A stretch of 64,000 nt of DNA from Acuticoccus sediminis (GCF_003258595.1 NZ_QHHQ01000012.1:45545-109544), one strand, 5' to 3'. Positions 36,527 through 46,284 are shown, numbered from the stretch's first letter. The notes: generated by a model from the sequence alone, not told the origin. Translations and numbers: made by a program.

Positions 36527-36762
36527 GTGCTCCCTCGCGCGGCGCCCGCATGATCCGGGGCGGGAGCCTGATCGCCGGAGCCGCCGTCGCGCCCCCTGAA
36601 AGGCAGTGTCCGGGAGCCGGTGCAAGGGGCCGGAGGCCGGCGAAGCCGCTTGCCCTTGCGCCGGGTCCCGGACGCTGCCAGGGGGCAAGCGCGACGGCGG
36701 TTCCGGCGGTCAGGCGGGACTTGATCGCTGGTGGGACCCGAGCCCGCCGGAGGCTCCCGGCG
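36527..36762 (-). repeat. 235-bp palindromic intergenic repeat, copy D
   Basis: Fourth copy, reversed. It lies 66 bp beyond the stop of the leftward exonuclease gene, so relative to that gene it has the same 3'-end position and orientation that copies B, C and E have to theirs. It also lies in the region upstream of the sulfotransferase gene, where it could separate the two transcripts. Confidence 0.85.
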
Positions 36763-36828
36763 TTTCCGAACCGGACCGACGCTTCCGCCGACGGCCCCGG
36801 CGCCGCCCTCCCCAATCGGCGTGCCCGA

Positions 36829-37416
36829 TCAGCCGGCCCGGTCGCCCTGCATCGCGAGGACCGTGGCGAGGACACTGGCGTAGCCCCGGGCGTCGTCGAG
36901 GGCGTCGTGGGTGTGGGGGACGTCGCCGAACCACGCCTCGGGAATCCGTCCGCGGTGGCAGTCGTCGAAGGCGCGGCCGGTGACGCCCATGATGAGGGAC
37001 GGCAGGTCGATGCCGGTGCGCATGAAGAGCGACGTGCGGTGCTGGGCGAGGCCGAAGAGGCGCACGCCGGTGTAGAGCTCGAGGTAGTGGTCCACCCAGG
37101 AACCGTCGAAGATCAGCGGGTGGGCGACGAAGATGCGTGGTCCCGGCAGGCTCTCCACGAAGGCGACGAAGCGGGCCATCGCCTCGGCCGGGGCGACGGG
37201 GTCGCAGGTGATCGCGGCGTAGGCGTCGGCGGCCTCCTCGCGGAACCAGGCGAGGGTCTTCTCGTTGGTGGCGGCGCCGTCCCGGGGAGCGAGGTTGACC
37301 GTGAAGGTGCCGGCCTCCCGAAGGTCCGTGGAGACGGCGGCGGCGGCGAGGCACAGCATCGAGTTGACGGCCGGGTCCGGTCCGTCCGCCTCGATGTCGA
37401 CGACGACGTAGGTCAC
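36829..37416 (-). CDS. 3'-5' exonuclease (DEDDh, DnaQ-like)
   Basis: RNase T/DnaQ-fold exonuclease of 195 aa. The first metal pair is in YVVVDIEADGPDP (D-I-E), a middle acid lies in RIFVAHPLIFDGSWVDHY, and the last motif is HTHDALDDARGYA (H-x4-D). Stand-alone copies act on DNA or RNA ends; a polymerase partner is not implied. It is 13 bp from the ABM-like gene upstream, so the two are probably cotranscribed. Confidence 0.85.
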   Translation of the reverse strand: MTYVVVDIEADGPDPAVNSMLCLAAAAVSTDLREAGTFTVNLAPRDGAATNEKTLAWFREEAADAYAAITCDPVAPAEAMARFVAFVESLPGPRIFVAHPLIFDGSWVDHYLELYTGVRLFGLAQHRTSLFMRTGIDLPSLIMGVTGRAFDDCHRGRIPEAWFGDVPHTHDALDDARGYASVLATVLAMQGDRAG

Positions 37417-37429
37417 GCGCGGGCTCCCG

Positions 37430-37753
37430 TCACGGCCGGGAGAGGGGGGCGAGGACCTGGTGCATCACGCGCCCGTCGAACATCTCGAGGAGCCCCCTGG
37501 TCTTTTCCAGCGAGGTCTGGCGCTCGGGCGAGGCGAGGGCGGCCTCGAGGGCGGCGCGGTCGTCGAACCGGAACGAGGTGACGAGGGGGTAGGCCTTGCC
37601 GAGCTCGGGCGAATCGCCGGTCAGGACGTCGAGCTCGCGCAGGCCCGGGAAGGCCTGCCAGACGGGCAGCATCGTCTCCCAGACGTAGGCGTAGAAGGCC
37701 GCTTCCCGGCCGGGCCTGATGGTCCCGTCGAAGAGGCCGATGCGGGTGATCAT
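37430..37753 (-). CDS. small dimeric alpha-beta barrel (ABM/EthD-like) protein
   Basis: Protein of 107 aa starting MITRIGLFDGTIRPGREAAFYAYVWETMLPVWQAFPGL and ending GLLEMFDGRVMHQVLAP. The size and the helix-strand order suggest the ferredoxin-like fold of antibiotic-biosynthesis-monooxygenase and related proteins. No catalytic residue can be named. It sits between the exonuclease gene and the very large glycosyltransferase gene. Confidence 0.65.
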   Translation of the reverse strand: MITRIGLFDGTIRPGREAAFYAYVWETMLPVWQAFPGLRELDVLTGDSPELGKAYPLVTSFRFDDRAALEAALASPERQTSLEKTRGLLEMFDGRVMHQVLAPLSRP

Positions 37754-37891
37754 GGACGTTCCTTCTTCTCTGGCGGCGCCGGGGCGGACGCCCGCGGCGC
37801 GTGGTGGGGCGGCCGCCTCCCTCCCCCGGCGCGCCCCGGGCGCCCGGGGGGCCGCCCCGTCCGGCCGGACAAGGGGCGCGGCCGGGCGGGG

Positions 37892-40800
37892 TCAGAGCGT
37901 GTGGTAGATGCCGACCTTGTGGAAGGCCTCGCGCATCAGGTCGCGGCCGACCGCGAAGGAGTACTGCTCCTCCACCAGCGCGCGGCCGTTTTCGGAGAGC
38001 TTGCGCCACAGCGCGGCGTCGGTGTCGAGCCGCGCGATCGCCTCGACCCACTCGCGCGGCTCCCTGGCGATGAGGCAGTCGTAGCCGCTGCGAAGGCCGA
38101 TGCCCTCCGCGGCCACCGGCGACAGGACGCACGGGATCCCCGCCGCCAGCGCGCCCACCACCTTGCCCTTCAGCCCCGCCCCCGCCAGCAGCGGCGCGAC
38201 GAAGATGCGGTGGGCGTCGTGGAGCTCGTCGACGTTCTCGATGAAGCCGGGCGTGCGGATCCCCTCCCCTTCGAGGGCGCGGATCTCGTCCGGCATGGCG
38301 CTGCCGTAGACGGAGAAGTCGCCGCCGACGCCCCTGGAGACGAGCTCCGGCACCACCTTCTCGGCGAACCACAGGACGGCGGCGCGGTTGGGCGGGTGCT
38401 TGAAGCCGCCCAGGAATGCGGTGCCGGAGCGGGCCTCGAAGGGGGGCACGTCCGCGCGCAGCCGCACCACCCAGGGGCACTTGGCCACCCGCACCTCGCC
38501 GAGCGCGTGGCTCGCGATCACGGCGTGCTCCACCTCGTTGTAGGACAGGGTGAGGTCGCAGCGCTTCATCGCGTCGAGCTCGTCCTCGCGCGTCGCCTCG
38601 GCCCTGGCGAAGATGTTCGGGTCGCCCGTCGCCATCGCCTCGCGCACCTCGCGCAGGAAATGCAGGTCCGCGTTCATCAGCATGATCCTGGCCTGCGGGG
38701 CGTTCTTGCGCACCGCGTCGATGAAGTCGCGGGCGACTCCGTAGCGGGTGATGTAGACGACGTCGAACTCGCCGCCGCGCTCCTCCAGGAAGGCCTGCAC
38801 GGAGACCGAGAAGGGGGCGGTGATCACCTCGATGCCCTGGGCCTCGAGGTCGCTCTTGTAGTGGCCGAGGTCGGCGAGGTTGCGCGGCAGGAAGGTCGCC
38901 TTGAAGCCGAGCGCCTGGACGAGCTTCATCTCCTCGACGGCGGCGTACGAGCCCGCGTCGCGGTCGGGCCGCGGCATCGCGTAGTCGATGAAGAGGACGC
39001 GCCCGACGATGCCGCGGTCCTTCTCGAGGTCGACGTCCTGGCCCTCGGGGCCGAAGGCGCGGAAGGCGGAGGCCCACGTCGACTTGAACTTCGGCCGGTT
39101 GACCTCCTGGAAGGCCTTCATGCCGGAGGTCACCTCGGTGCCGGAGGTCTTGCCCTCGTGGTGGTAGACGACCGCGCCCGGCACGAACATCGTCTTGCGG
39201 CCCGCGGCGCGGACCTTGAAGGCGAAGTCGGTGTCCTCGAAGTACATCGGCTCGAGGTAGGCCGAGAGGCCGCCGAGCTCGTCCCAGATCGCCCGCGTCG
39301 TCATCATCGCCGCGCCCGACAGGTAGTCGGCCTGGCGCACGTAGGAGTAGCGCGGGTCGAGCGGGTTGGCGCCGCGGCCGTAGTTCCAGGGGTTGCCCGA
39401 GCGCCAGACGATGCCGCCCGCCTCCTGCAGCGTGCCGTCCGGGTAGAGGAGCTTGGCGCCGGTGAGGCCGACGTCCTCGAAGCGCTCGAACGGGTCGATG
39501 AGGGCGTCGAGCCAGCCGACGGTCGGCTCGGTGTCGTTGTTGAGGAGGACGACGTAGCGCCCCTTCGAGGCGGCGACGCCCTGGTTGCAGGCGCGGATGA
39601 AGCGCTGCGCCGTGTCGTTGCGGATCACCCGGATGCCGGAGACGAGGTCGGCGAGGCCCGTGGTACGGTCGCTCGACCCGTCGTCGACGACGATCACCTC
39701 GAACGAGGCCTTGTTGCGTGCCACCAAGAGGGCGCACAGGCCGTGGTAGGTGATCTCGAACTTGTTGTGGGCGGGGATCACCACCGAGACGTCCGGCGTC
39801 TCGACCTCGGGGAAGGCGAGCGGGCGGACGTCGCCCTCGTCCAGCATCTCGAAGCCGAGTCCGAGGACCTTGTGGGCGTGGGCGACCTGCAGCGTCTCGG
39901 CGGCGGACGGCCCCTCGGCGAGGAGCGCCCCGAGGGCGGCGTAGCGGTAGCGCGCGGCATTGGCGAGCGCCATCGGCACCGGCCGCCCGCCCTCGCGCTG
40001 CACCGCCGTGTAGGGCGTCATCATCCCCTCCAGCACGGCAAAGCAGCGCCACAGCGTGCGCATGCCGTAGCGGTCGCGCACCGAGATCACCCGCTCGGTC
40101 CCGTTGAGGAGGGCGCGCGGCAGGGTGACGATCGACGACCGGGCGCCGACCGGGATGGAGGAGACGAAGGTGTCGTCGACGTAGAGGGTGAAGGTGCCGT
40201 CCTCCTCGGCGGAGAGGGCGACGCCGCTGTGGCCGGCCTGCGTGCCGGCGATGCGCACCGGCGCGGGCAGCGGCAGCTCCACCTCCGCCCCGCCCGCCGC
40301 GACGGTCACCGGCGCCTCGCCGCAGCCGGCGAGGTCGACCCTGCCGACGACGCCGCCGGCCGCGGGGTTGCCGAGGCCGAGGCTCGGCGGCACCGCCGGG
40401 GCGCCGGTGTTGAGGCCGACGCGCACCTCGCTGAGGAAGAGCACCGCGGGCGTCTTGGCCGCCGCCTCCGAGAGCGTGCCGACCTCGAAGCGGATGGCGA
40501 TCGCCTGGGTCCTGGGGTGCGCCGGCAGGACGCCGGAGACGACCGCGTGGTTGGCCGCGCTCGGGCCGCCGAAGTGCTCGGTGCGCACCGCCGTCGAGAA
40601 CGCGTGCAGCACCTGCCCGCGCTCGCCGACCGCCTCGAAGATCAGCGTGCCGGTGACGCGGTGCGCGCCCGCCAGCGCCTCGACCCGGTAGCTCTTCGGC
40701 CCGGCCGGGATGCCGGCCTTGCCCTCCGGCGCGAGCTTGACGACCGCCCTGGGCGGGGTCGGCGTCTCGAACCAGACCGACAGCGTCTTGCCGCCGGCGA

Positions 40801-41056
40801 CGGTCCACTTCACGTCGTTGTTGAGGGTCGCCTTGAGCGCCGGGCCGTCCACCACGGCGGCGGCGAGCGTGCCGAGGACCTCGGGACCGGCGATGCTGCC
40901 GGCGACGCGCCGGCGGCTCTCCACCGCCTGGACGGGGAAGCTCTCGCTGCCGCAGCGCACGGTGACCCCCGACAGCACATCCTCGTCGCGGCACACGATT
41001 TCGGCGACACCATCGAAGGCCACGATGGCGTGGATGCCCGGTGGAAGGGGGGTCAT
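37892..41056 (-). CDS. multidomain glycosyltransferase (beta-rich N-terminus, GT2, GT4)
   Basis: Largest protein of the window, 1054 aa. Residues 1-380 are beta-rich with several similar segments (LSGVTVRCGSESFPV; EDGTFTLYVDDTFVSSIPV) and resemble accessory domains of the GT2 at 16.6-18.2 kb. A GT-A/GT2 transferase begins near residue 420: DVSVVIPAHNKFE, VIVVDDGSSDRT (about 460), the metal site VVLLNNDTEPTVG (about 507), and the acceptor loop YFEDTDFAFKVRAAGRKT. A GT-B/GT4 half follows (VGRVLFIDYAMPRPDRDAGSYAA) with the donor site VAPLLAGAGLKGKVVGALAAGIPCVLS (about 960). The double GT2-GT4 architecture suggests stepwise or polymerising transfer. ATG 41056 is chosen over an upstream TTG. Confidence 0.88.
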   Translation of the reverse strand: MTPLPPGIHAIVAFDGVAEIVCRDEDVLSGVTVRCGSESFPVQAVESRRRVAGSIAGPEVLGTLAAAVVDGPALKATLNNDVKWTVAGGKTLSVWFETPTPPRAVVKLAPEGKAGIPAGPKSYRVEALAGAHRVTGTLIFEAVGERGQVLHAFSTAVRTEHFGGPSAANHAVVSGVLPAHPRTQAIAIRFEVGTLSEAAAKTPAVLFLSEVRVGLNTGAPAVPPSLGLGNPAAGGVVGRVDLAGCGEAPVTVAAGGAEVELPLPAPVRIAGTQAGHSGVALSAEEDGTFTLYVDDTFVSSIPVGARSSIVTLPRALLNGTERVISVRDRYGMRTLWRCFAVLEGMMTPYTAVQREGGRPVPMALANAARYRYAALGALLAEGPSAAETLQVAHAHKVLGLGFEMLDEGDVRPLAFPEVETPDVSVVIPAHNKFEITYHGLCALLVARNKASFEVIVVDDGSSDRTTGLADLVSGIRVIRNDTAQRFIRACNQGVAASKGRYVVLLNNDTEPTVGWLDALIDPFERFEDVGLTGAKLLYPDGTLQEAGGIVWRSGNPWNYGRGANPLDPRYSYVRQADYLSGAAMMTTRAIWDELGGLSAYLEPMYFEDTDFAFKVRAAGRKTMFVPGAVVYHHEGKTSGTEVTSGMKAFQEVNRPKFKSTWASAFRAFGPEGQDVDLEKDRGIVGRVLFIDYAMPRPDRDAGSYAAVEEMKLVQALGFKATFLPRNLADLGHYKSDLEAQGIEVITAPFSVSVQAFLEERGGEFDVVYITRYGVARDFIDAVRKNAPQARIMLMNADLHFLREVREAMATGDPNIFARAEATREDELDAMKRCDLTLSYNEVEHAVIASHALGEVRVAKCPWVVRLRADVPPFEARSGTAFLGGFKHPPNRAAVLWFAEKVVPELVSRGVGGDFSVYGSAMPDEIRALEGEGIRTPGFIENVDELHDAHRIFVAPLLAGAGLKGKVVGALAAGIPCVLSPVAAEGIGLRSGYDCLIAREPREWVEAIARLDTDAALWRKLSENGRALVEEQYSFAVGRDLMREAFHKVGIYHTL

Positions 41057-41316
41057 GGGAGGCCTGTTGTTCGACGCGATCAGGGCGGTGCTAGCGAGAA
41101 AGGGCGGGAAGCGCAATATTCAGAAGAATTTTACTTGCCATCGTATGGGTTTCGTCCCGTGCATTTCATGGGATGTTCATCCGGTCCAAGCATTGCGGTC
41201 CTGCGGTGTCCCGCGCCGGTCCCAAAAGGCGCGCGGCGCGGGAGAGATCGATCGGACAGAGACTATACGGGGATGGTGCCGGGTGTCGCGTCCCGTCACG
41301 GACAATTGACGCCGAC

Positions 41317-43029
41317 CTACTGCGCGGCGCTGTGCACCGGCGGCGCCGGGACCGGGAGGGGCCAGCGCTCCACCGCCCGCCGGTAGATCTCGAGGTCGAC
41401 CCGGTTCTCCGCCATCAGCGCGGCGTAGACCGCCTCGCCCAGCTCGTGGCGGGCGCGGGCGATCCTGTCCTCCGTCGCCATGTCGGAGCTGTCGGTGATG
41501 TTGGCACGGGCGGACGGGGCCTCGAAGCCCTCGAAGTGGGCGGCGAGGTAGGTCTCGAGGCGCCGGGCGGAGCCATCGAAGTCCTCCACCAGGCCCACGT
41601 AGGGGGCGCGGTCGAGGGCGTGGAGCGCGGCGCTCATGAGGTCGGCGTGGAGGCGCGAGTGGTAGGCCGCCAGGCGCCGCGACTGGAACTCGCGGAAGGC
41701 GTAGTCGGTCGGCCGCTCGAGCCGCGCGGCGACGTAGCCGGCGAAGTCGTGCGTCTTGGCGATCCGCGCGCCGAAGGTGTCCGCGTCCTGCTTGCGCTCG
41801 AAGCTGTAGGCGGAGCGGATGCGCAGGAGCGGGTGGCGCAGGAAGATGACCGGCAGGACGCGCAGGTCGGGCGCGTCGTGGCCGAGCCACCAGTCGCCGG
41901 TGTGGGTGGAGAGGACGTCGAGCTCGCCGTGGCCGCGCACGAAGGCGTGGGTGAGGTCGGCGTTCGACACCGTGCCGTGGACCGGGAACTCCGTCGTCAC
42001 CCAGCGCCGGCCGAAGTGCCGCTTCAGGATGACGTCCACCGAGGAGCCGGCGTTCTTGAACAGGTGGCAGTGGACGACGACGGTCCGCGGCGCCCCCCCG
42101 GGGGCGACCGCCGGGGCCGGCAGCGGGTCGCCGGCGACGTCCCGGAAGGCGTCGAGGAAGATGGTGTCCCCGGCATAGGCGCGGTCGGCGGCGCGCCGGG
42201 CGCGCTTGGCGGCGACGTCCGGGTCGCCGGCCTCGACGGCGCTGCCGTGGGCCCGGGCGAGGCGCGCGTCGAGGTCGCGCAGCGGCCCCGGCAGGGCGAG
42301 CCTGGGGAGCGCCTCGGGGCGCGCCTCCGGCAGTCCCATGGGGTGCGGCGCCGCACCGGATGCCGCGCCCCAGGGGGCCGCACCGGGCGCCGCGCGGCCC
42401 GCGTCGAGGGCACGGGCGGCCTCGGGCGAGGCGGGGGGGTAGCCGAGCGCCTCGAGCGTTGCCGACGGCGCGGCGGCGAAGGCCTCGTGGGAGACGACCC
42501 GCGCCCCGGCCGGCGCGTGGGCGAGCATCTCGAGCCAGGTGTCGGTGACGAGCGCGGCGGCGGCGCCGAAGCCGAGCCCGTCCTCGCGCTCCAGGCGGGC
42601 GAGGAGGTCGAGGGCGCCGCGGTGGACGAGGAGGACCTCGGCGGCGAGCCCCTTCGCCCCGGCCGCCCTGAGCCACAGCGGCAGCATGGCGGGAAGGTGC
42701 GGGTCGTGGACGACGAGGTCGCCCTCCCCGGCGCCGTCCGCGCCCTCGAACGCCGCGTCCCAGGCCGCGAGGGCGAGGGGGAGCGCGTCCTCCTGCGCCC
42801 AGTCGCCGACCGACCGCACGGCGAAGGTCGAGATGTCGAGCGTGGCGGGGAGGCGGTCCCAGCGCGATCCGGCCATCGCCATCAGCGCCCGGTTGAGCGC
42901 GGCGACCGGCTCCGGCGCGGCGTCCGCGTCGAGGGCCGGCGCGGCGGTGAACCCACAGGACTGCAGCGCCCCGGCGATCTCGGCCGCCCCCGAACGATGC
43001 ATCCCGACGATGAAAATGACCCTACGCAT
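41317..43029 (-). CDS. fusion protein with two sulfotransferase-like domains
   Basis: Protein of 570 aa. The N-terminal half opens with RRVIFIVGMHRSGAAEIAGALQSCG, a PAPS-loop-like motif (H-R-S-G) with an unusual tail. The second half opens with TVVVHCHLFKNAGSSVDVILKRHFG, the pattern (K-N-A-G-S-S) of the Sulfotransfer_2 family that acts on carbohydrates, with LPVIFLRHPLLRIRSAYSFERK as its 3'-phosphate element. AAGGGA precedes ATG 43029. It is probably a carbohydrate sulfotransferase with one true and one perhaps degenerate domain. The 300-bp region upstream is shared with divergent rfbA. Confidence 0.75.
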   Translation of the reverse strand: MRRVIFIVGMHRSGAAEIAGALQSCGFTAAPALDADAAPEPVAALNRALMAMAGSRWDRLPATLDISTFAVRSVGDWAQEDALPLALAAWDAAFEGADGAGEGDLVVHDPHLPAMLPLWLRAAGAKGLAAEVLLVHRGALDLLARLEREDGLGFGAAAALVTDTWLEMLAHAPAGARVVSHEAFAAAPSATLEALGYPPASPEAARALDAGRAAPGAAPWGAASGAAPHPMGLPEARPEALPRLALPGPLRDLDARLARAHGSAVEAGDPDVAAKRARRAADRAYAGDTIFLDAFRDVAGDPLPAPAVAPGGAPRTVVVHCHLFKNAGSSVDVILKRHFGRRWVTTEFPVHGTVSNADLTHAFVRGHGELDVLSTHTGDWWLGHDAPDLRVLPVIFLRHPLLRIRSAYSFERKQDADTFGARIAKTHDFAGYVAARLERPTDYAFREFQSRRLAAYHSRLHADLMSAALHALDRAPYVGLVEDFDGSARRLETYLAAHFEGFEAPSARANITDSSDMATEDRIARARHELGEAVYAALMAENRVDLEIYRRAVERWPLPVPAPPVHSAAQ

Positions 43030-43329
43030 TCTTCCCTTCGGCGCGTCGCGTGCGCGCGATGACGATCGTGCCTCCCGGCCCGGCCGCAGGTCGCGGCCGC
43101 GGCGGCGGCGGCGGGCAGCGGAGTGTGGCCAAACGGCGATCCCTTGCCAACCCGGCCCGCGTGTCCGTCCCGCCCCGCCGTGGACGGACCGGTCCGGCAA
43201 CGAAATGAACCGGTCGGCTTAGCGCTTGCACGTGACGGCTCACCCTGCCAATGCGCTAGCCGACGAATGCGCACAACGAGGAGATCGACGTGATGCAGAA
43301 GCCTCTGGAGAGCGAGAGATGACCGGCGC
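43030..43329. other. divergent intergenic region (sulfotransferase / rfbA)
   Basis: It should hold promoters for both flanking genes. I see only GC-rich sequence with a short CG-rich low-complexity run at 43080-43115, and no recognisable operator. Confidence 0.4.
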
Positions 43330-44196
43330 ATGAAGGGTATTGTTCTCGCCGGCGGCTCGGGCACGCGTCTTCACCCGGTGACGCATGTCATCTCCAAGCA
43401 GCTCCTCCCCGTCTACGACAAGCCGATGATCTACTACCCCGTCAGCACCCTGATGCTGGCCGGGATCCGCGACATCCTGATCATCACCACGCCCCAGGAC
43501 GCGCCGCTCTTCGAGCGCATGCTCGGCGACGGCAGCCAGTGGGGGATCAACATCACCTTCGCCCAGCAGCCCAGGCCCGAGGGCCTGGCCCAGGCCTTCA
43601 TCATCGGCCGCGAGTTCGTCGGCAGCGACAGCGTCGCCCTGGTGCTGGGCGACAACATCTACTACGGCCACGGCCTCGAGGAGATGCTGAAGGCGGCCGC
43701 CGAGCGCGAGAGCGGCGCCACCGTGTTCGCCTACTACGTCAAGGATCCGGAGCGCTACGGCGTGCTCGAGTTCGACGCCGGCGGCACCCCGATCCGCATC
43801 CTCGAGAAGCCGTCCGTCGCGCCGTCGAACTATGCCGTCACGGGGCTCTACTTCTACGACAACGACGTCCTCGACATCGCCGCCAACGTGAAGCCCTCGG
43901 CCCGCGGCGAGCTCGAGATCACCGACGTCAACCAGGCCTATCTCGACCGCCGCGCCCTCAACGCCGAAACCATGGGCCGCGGCTACGCCTGGTTCGACAC
44001 CGGCACCCACGACAGCCTCGTCGACGCCGCCCTCTTCATCCGCGCCCTGGAGCAGCGCCAGGGGCTCAGGATCGCCTGTCCGGAAGAGATCGCCTGGCGC
44101 CAGGGCTGGCTCTCCGCCGAGGCCCTCGCCGCCCTCGGCGAGGCGCAGAAGAAGAGCGGCTACGGCGCCTACCTGCTGGGCCTCCTCGACGACTGA
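43330..44196 (+). CDS. rfbA: glucose-1-phosphate thymidylyltransferase
   Basis: Enzyme of 288 aa making dTDP-glucose from dTTP and glucose-1-phosphate. All family motifs are present: [66 protein letters not shown], and the C-terminal [16 protein letters not shown] and [12 protein letters not shown]. Length is normal. It supplies the substrate of RfbB (24994-26052). The other rhamnose genes (rfbC, rfbD) are not adjacent, and rfbA is alone on its strand, converging on ugd. Only a weak ribosome-binding region precedes it. Confidence 0.97.
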   Translation: MKGIVLAGGSGTRLHPVTHVISKQLLPVYDKPMIYYPVSTLMLAGIRDILIITTPQDAPLFERMLGDGSQWGINITFAQQPRPEGLAQAFIIGREFVGSDSVALVLGDNIYYGHGLEEMLKAAAERESGATVFAYYVKDPERYGVLEFDAGGTPIRILEKPSVAPSNYAVTGLYFYDNDVLDIAANVKPSARGELEITDVNQAYLDRRALNAETMGRGYAWFDTGTHDSLVDAALFIRALEQRQGLRIACPEEIAWRQGWLSAEALAALGEAQKKSGYGAYLLGLLDD

Positions 44197-44399
44197 GCGC
44201 CGGGACGACCGGGCACAGGGACGACTGGGCACAGGGGACCCGGGGCCGCCGCCCGGCGCGGCTCCGGACCCCTCGCGAGACGGGCCGGCGTGACACGAGC
44301 CCGCATGACATGGGTCCAGCATGACAGGGGCCGGCGGGGACGCCGGCCGGCGCGAACCCGGGCGATGCGGCCCGGGCGATGCGGGCCGGGCGGCTCGGC

Positions 44400-45776
44400 T
44401 CAGCGGCCGCGCGCGCCGCGCTCCTCGGCGAGGTCCGTCACCTTCGCCCCCAGCGGGACCGGGCGGTCCATCGCCGGACGGCCGATCGACACGTAGGTGA
44501 GGCCGGCCCGCTCCGCCTCGGCGCGGGTGTAGATGTTGCGCAGGTCCACCAGCAGGCGCTCCTTCAGCTCGCCCGCCATCGCCGTCAGGTCGAGCGCGCG
44601 GAACTGGTCCCACTCCGTCAGGATCACCGCGAGGTCCGCCCCCTTCAGGGCGCCCTGCACGTTCTCGGCGTAGGTCACGCCCTCGATGTGCTTCCTCGCC
44701 TCGTCCATCCCCTCCGGGTCGAACGCCTGCACCGCCGCCCCGGCGTTGATCAGCGCCGGCACCACCACGAGGCTCGGCGCCTCGCGCATGTCGTCCGTGT
44801 TCGGCTTGAAGGTGAGGCCGAGGACGGCCACCGTCTTGCCGGCGACCGAGCCGCCCGCCGCGCGCACGATGAGCTCGGCCATGCGCTCCTTGCGCCGGTC
44901 GTTGGCCGCGATCACCGAGTCGACGATCGTCACCGGCGAGGCCACCTGGTGCGCGGTGCGCGACAGGGCGAGCGTGTCCTTCGGGAAGCACGAGCCGCCG
45001 TAGCCCGGCCCCGCGTGCAGGAACTTCGAGCCGATCCGCTTGTCGAGGCCGATGCCCTTGGCCACCTGCTGCACGTTCGCGCCGACCACGTCGCACAGGT
45101 CGGCGATCTCGTTGATGAAGGCGATCTTCGTCGCCAGGAACGCGTTGGCGGCGTACTTGGTGAGCTCGGCCGTGCGCCGGTTCACCGCCACGATCGGCGT
45201 CTCGTTGAGGAAGAGCGGGCGGTAGAGCTCGCGCAGCGCCGCGAAGGCGCGCTCGGTCTCGGCCCCCACCACCACGCGGTCGGGGATCTTGAAGTCGCGG
45301 ATCGCCGCGCCCTCGCGCAGGAACTCGGGGTTGGAGGCGACGTCGAAGTCCGCCTCGGGCGCCACGCGGCGGATGATCTCCTCGACCTCGTCGCCCGTGC
45401 CCACCGGCACCGTCGACTTGGTGACGATCACCGTATAGCCCTCGATCAGCCGGCCCACCTCCTCGGCCGCCGCGTAGACGTAGGTGAGGTCCGCGTGGCC
45501 GTCGCCGCGCCGGGTCGGCGTGCCGACCGCGAGGAAGACGACGTCCGCGCCCTTGATCGCGTCGGCGGGGTCCGTCGCGAAGGCGAGCCGCCCCGCCCGC
45601 ACGTTCGTTTCCACCAGGACATCGAGGCCGGGCTCGTAGATCGGCATCACCCCCTTCTCGAGGGCGGCGATCTTGCCGGCATCCTTGTCGATGCAGATCA
45701 CTTCGTGGCCGAAGTCCGCGAAACAGGCGCCGGACACCAGCCCGACATATCCCGTCCCGATCATGACGACACGCAT
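44400..45776 (-). CDS. ugd: UDP-glucose 6-dehydrogenase
   Basis: Enzyme of 458 aa oxidising UDP-glucose to UDP-glucuronate with two NAD. Motifs are MRVVMIGTGYVGLVSGACFADFG, VFLAVGTPTRRGDGHADLTYV, VTKSTVPVGTGDEVEEII, SNPEFLREGAAI, the central helix AELTKYAANAFLATKIAFINE, and the catalytic cysteine in GPGYGGSCFPKDT. The ERxxPG region is of the glucose type, distinguishing it from the TviB-like enzyme at 33.6-34.9 kb. ATG 45776 follows a GAGG ribosome-binding site. It supplies glucuronic acid, or precursors derived from it, to the polysaccharide. Confidence 0.95.
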   Translation of the reverse strand: MRVVMIGTGYVGLVSGACFADFGHEVICIDKDAGKIAALEKGVMPIYEPGLDVLVETNVRAGRLAFATDPADAIKGADVVFLAVGTPTRRGDGHADLTYVYAAAEEVGRLIEGYTVIVTKSTVPVGTGDEVEEIIRRVAPEADFDVASNPEFLREGAAIRDFKIPDRVVVGAETERAFAALRELYRPLFLNETPIVAVNRRTAELTKYAANAFLATKIAFINEIADLCDVVGANVQQVAKGIGLDKRIGSKFLHAGPGYGGSCFPKDTLALSRTAHQVASPVTIVDSVIAANDRRKERMAELIVRAAGGSVAGKTVAVLGLTFKPNTDDMREAPSLVVVPALINAGAAVQAFDPEGMDEARKHIEGVTYAENVQGALKGADLAVILTEWDQFRALDLTAMAGELKERLLVDLRNIYTRAEAERAGLTYVSIGRPAMDRPVPLGAKVTDLAEERGARGR

Positions 45777-45958
45777 GGCATACCTCAGGCTAGCCGCGGG
45801 ACGACGCCCCGCGCGGTTCCTATCATAGTCCGCAATGGCCGACCGGCGTCCAGGACGCAAGGTTCAGGCGCGGCGAACGTGCCGTCCATGGTGCCGTCCA
45901 TGACGCGGCACACGCCCCCGTGCCCTCCCGCCGCGAGGCGCGCGGTGCCCTCCCGCCG

Positions 45959-46078
45959 CGTCGGCATCGACATGGCCGCCGGCCCCACCGACCTGATGAT
46001 CCTCGCCGACGCCGACGCCTCTGCCGACCCCGGGACCGTCGCCGCCGGCCTCGTCGGCCAGATGGAGCGCGGCGCTGC
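45959..46078 (+). pseudogene. histidinol dehydrogenase (HisD) family remnant
   Basis: About 40 codons read VGIDMAAGPTDLMILADADAS... and end GQMERG. They match the HisD-family stretch VG(I/V)DMxAGPTE(V/D)LxIADxxADPxxVAxDLxxQAEHG, with an erosion near the end (GQMERG for GQAEHG). Nothing HisD-like precedes or follows, and no start is evident. I read it as a fragment left by deletion or rearrangement in the gap between ugd and malate synthase. The rest of that 500-bp gap (45777-46284) has no gene; promoters for ugd and glcB should lie there. Confidence 0.6.
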
Positions 46079-46284
46079 CCGAGCCCGGCGCCGCCTCGGC
46101 CGCCGCAACGGGCGCGCCGGCCCCCTGAACGGCAGCGGCCCCGGCCGCCCTCGAGCGGCGGGCCGGCCGGCCCGCGATCATTCGCACCGCCGCGCCATGT
46201 TTCGCGTCCTCGGCGATCTATTCTAAGAACCAGCATGCGAAGCGGCGCACGCACGTGCCGTACAAAAGAAAGTGGGAGACGAGG

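Noticed and set aside
37460..41386. 1308-codon open frame antisense to the large glycosyltransferase
   Set aside because: Low-complexity composition without any domain; the leftward frame carries full GT2 and GT4 motifs.
43240..45096. 618-codon leftward open frame across rfbA
   Set aside because: Antisense to an unmistakable RfbA on the plus strand; partly an out-of-frame reading of ugd.
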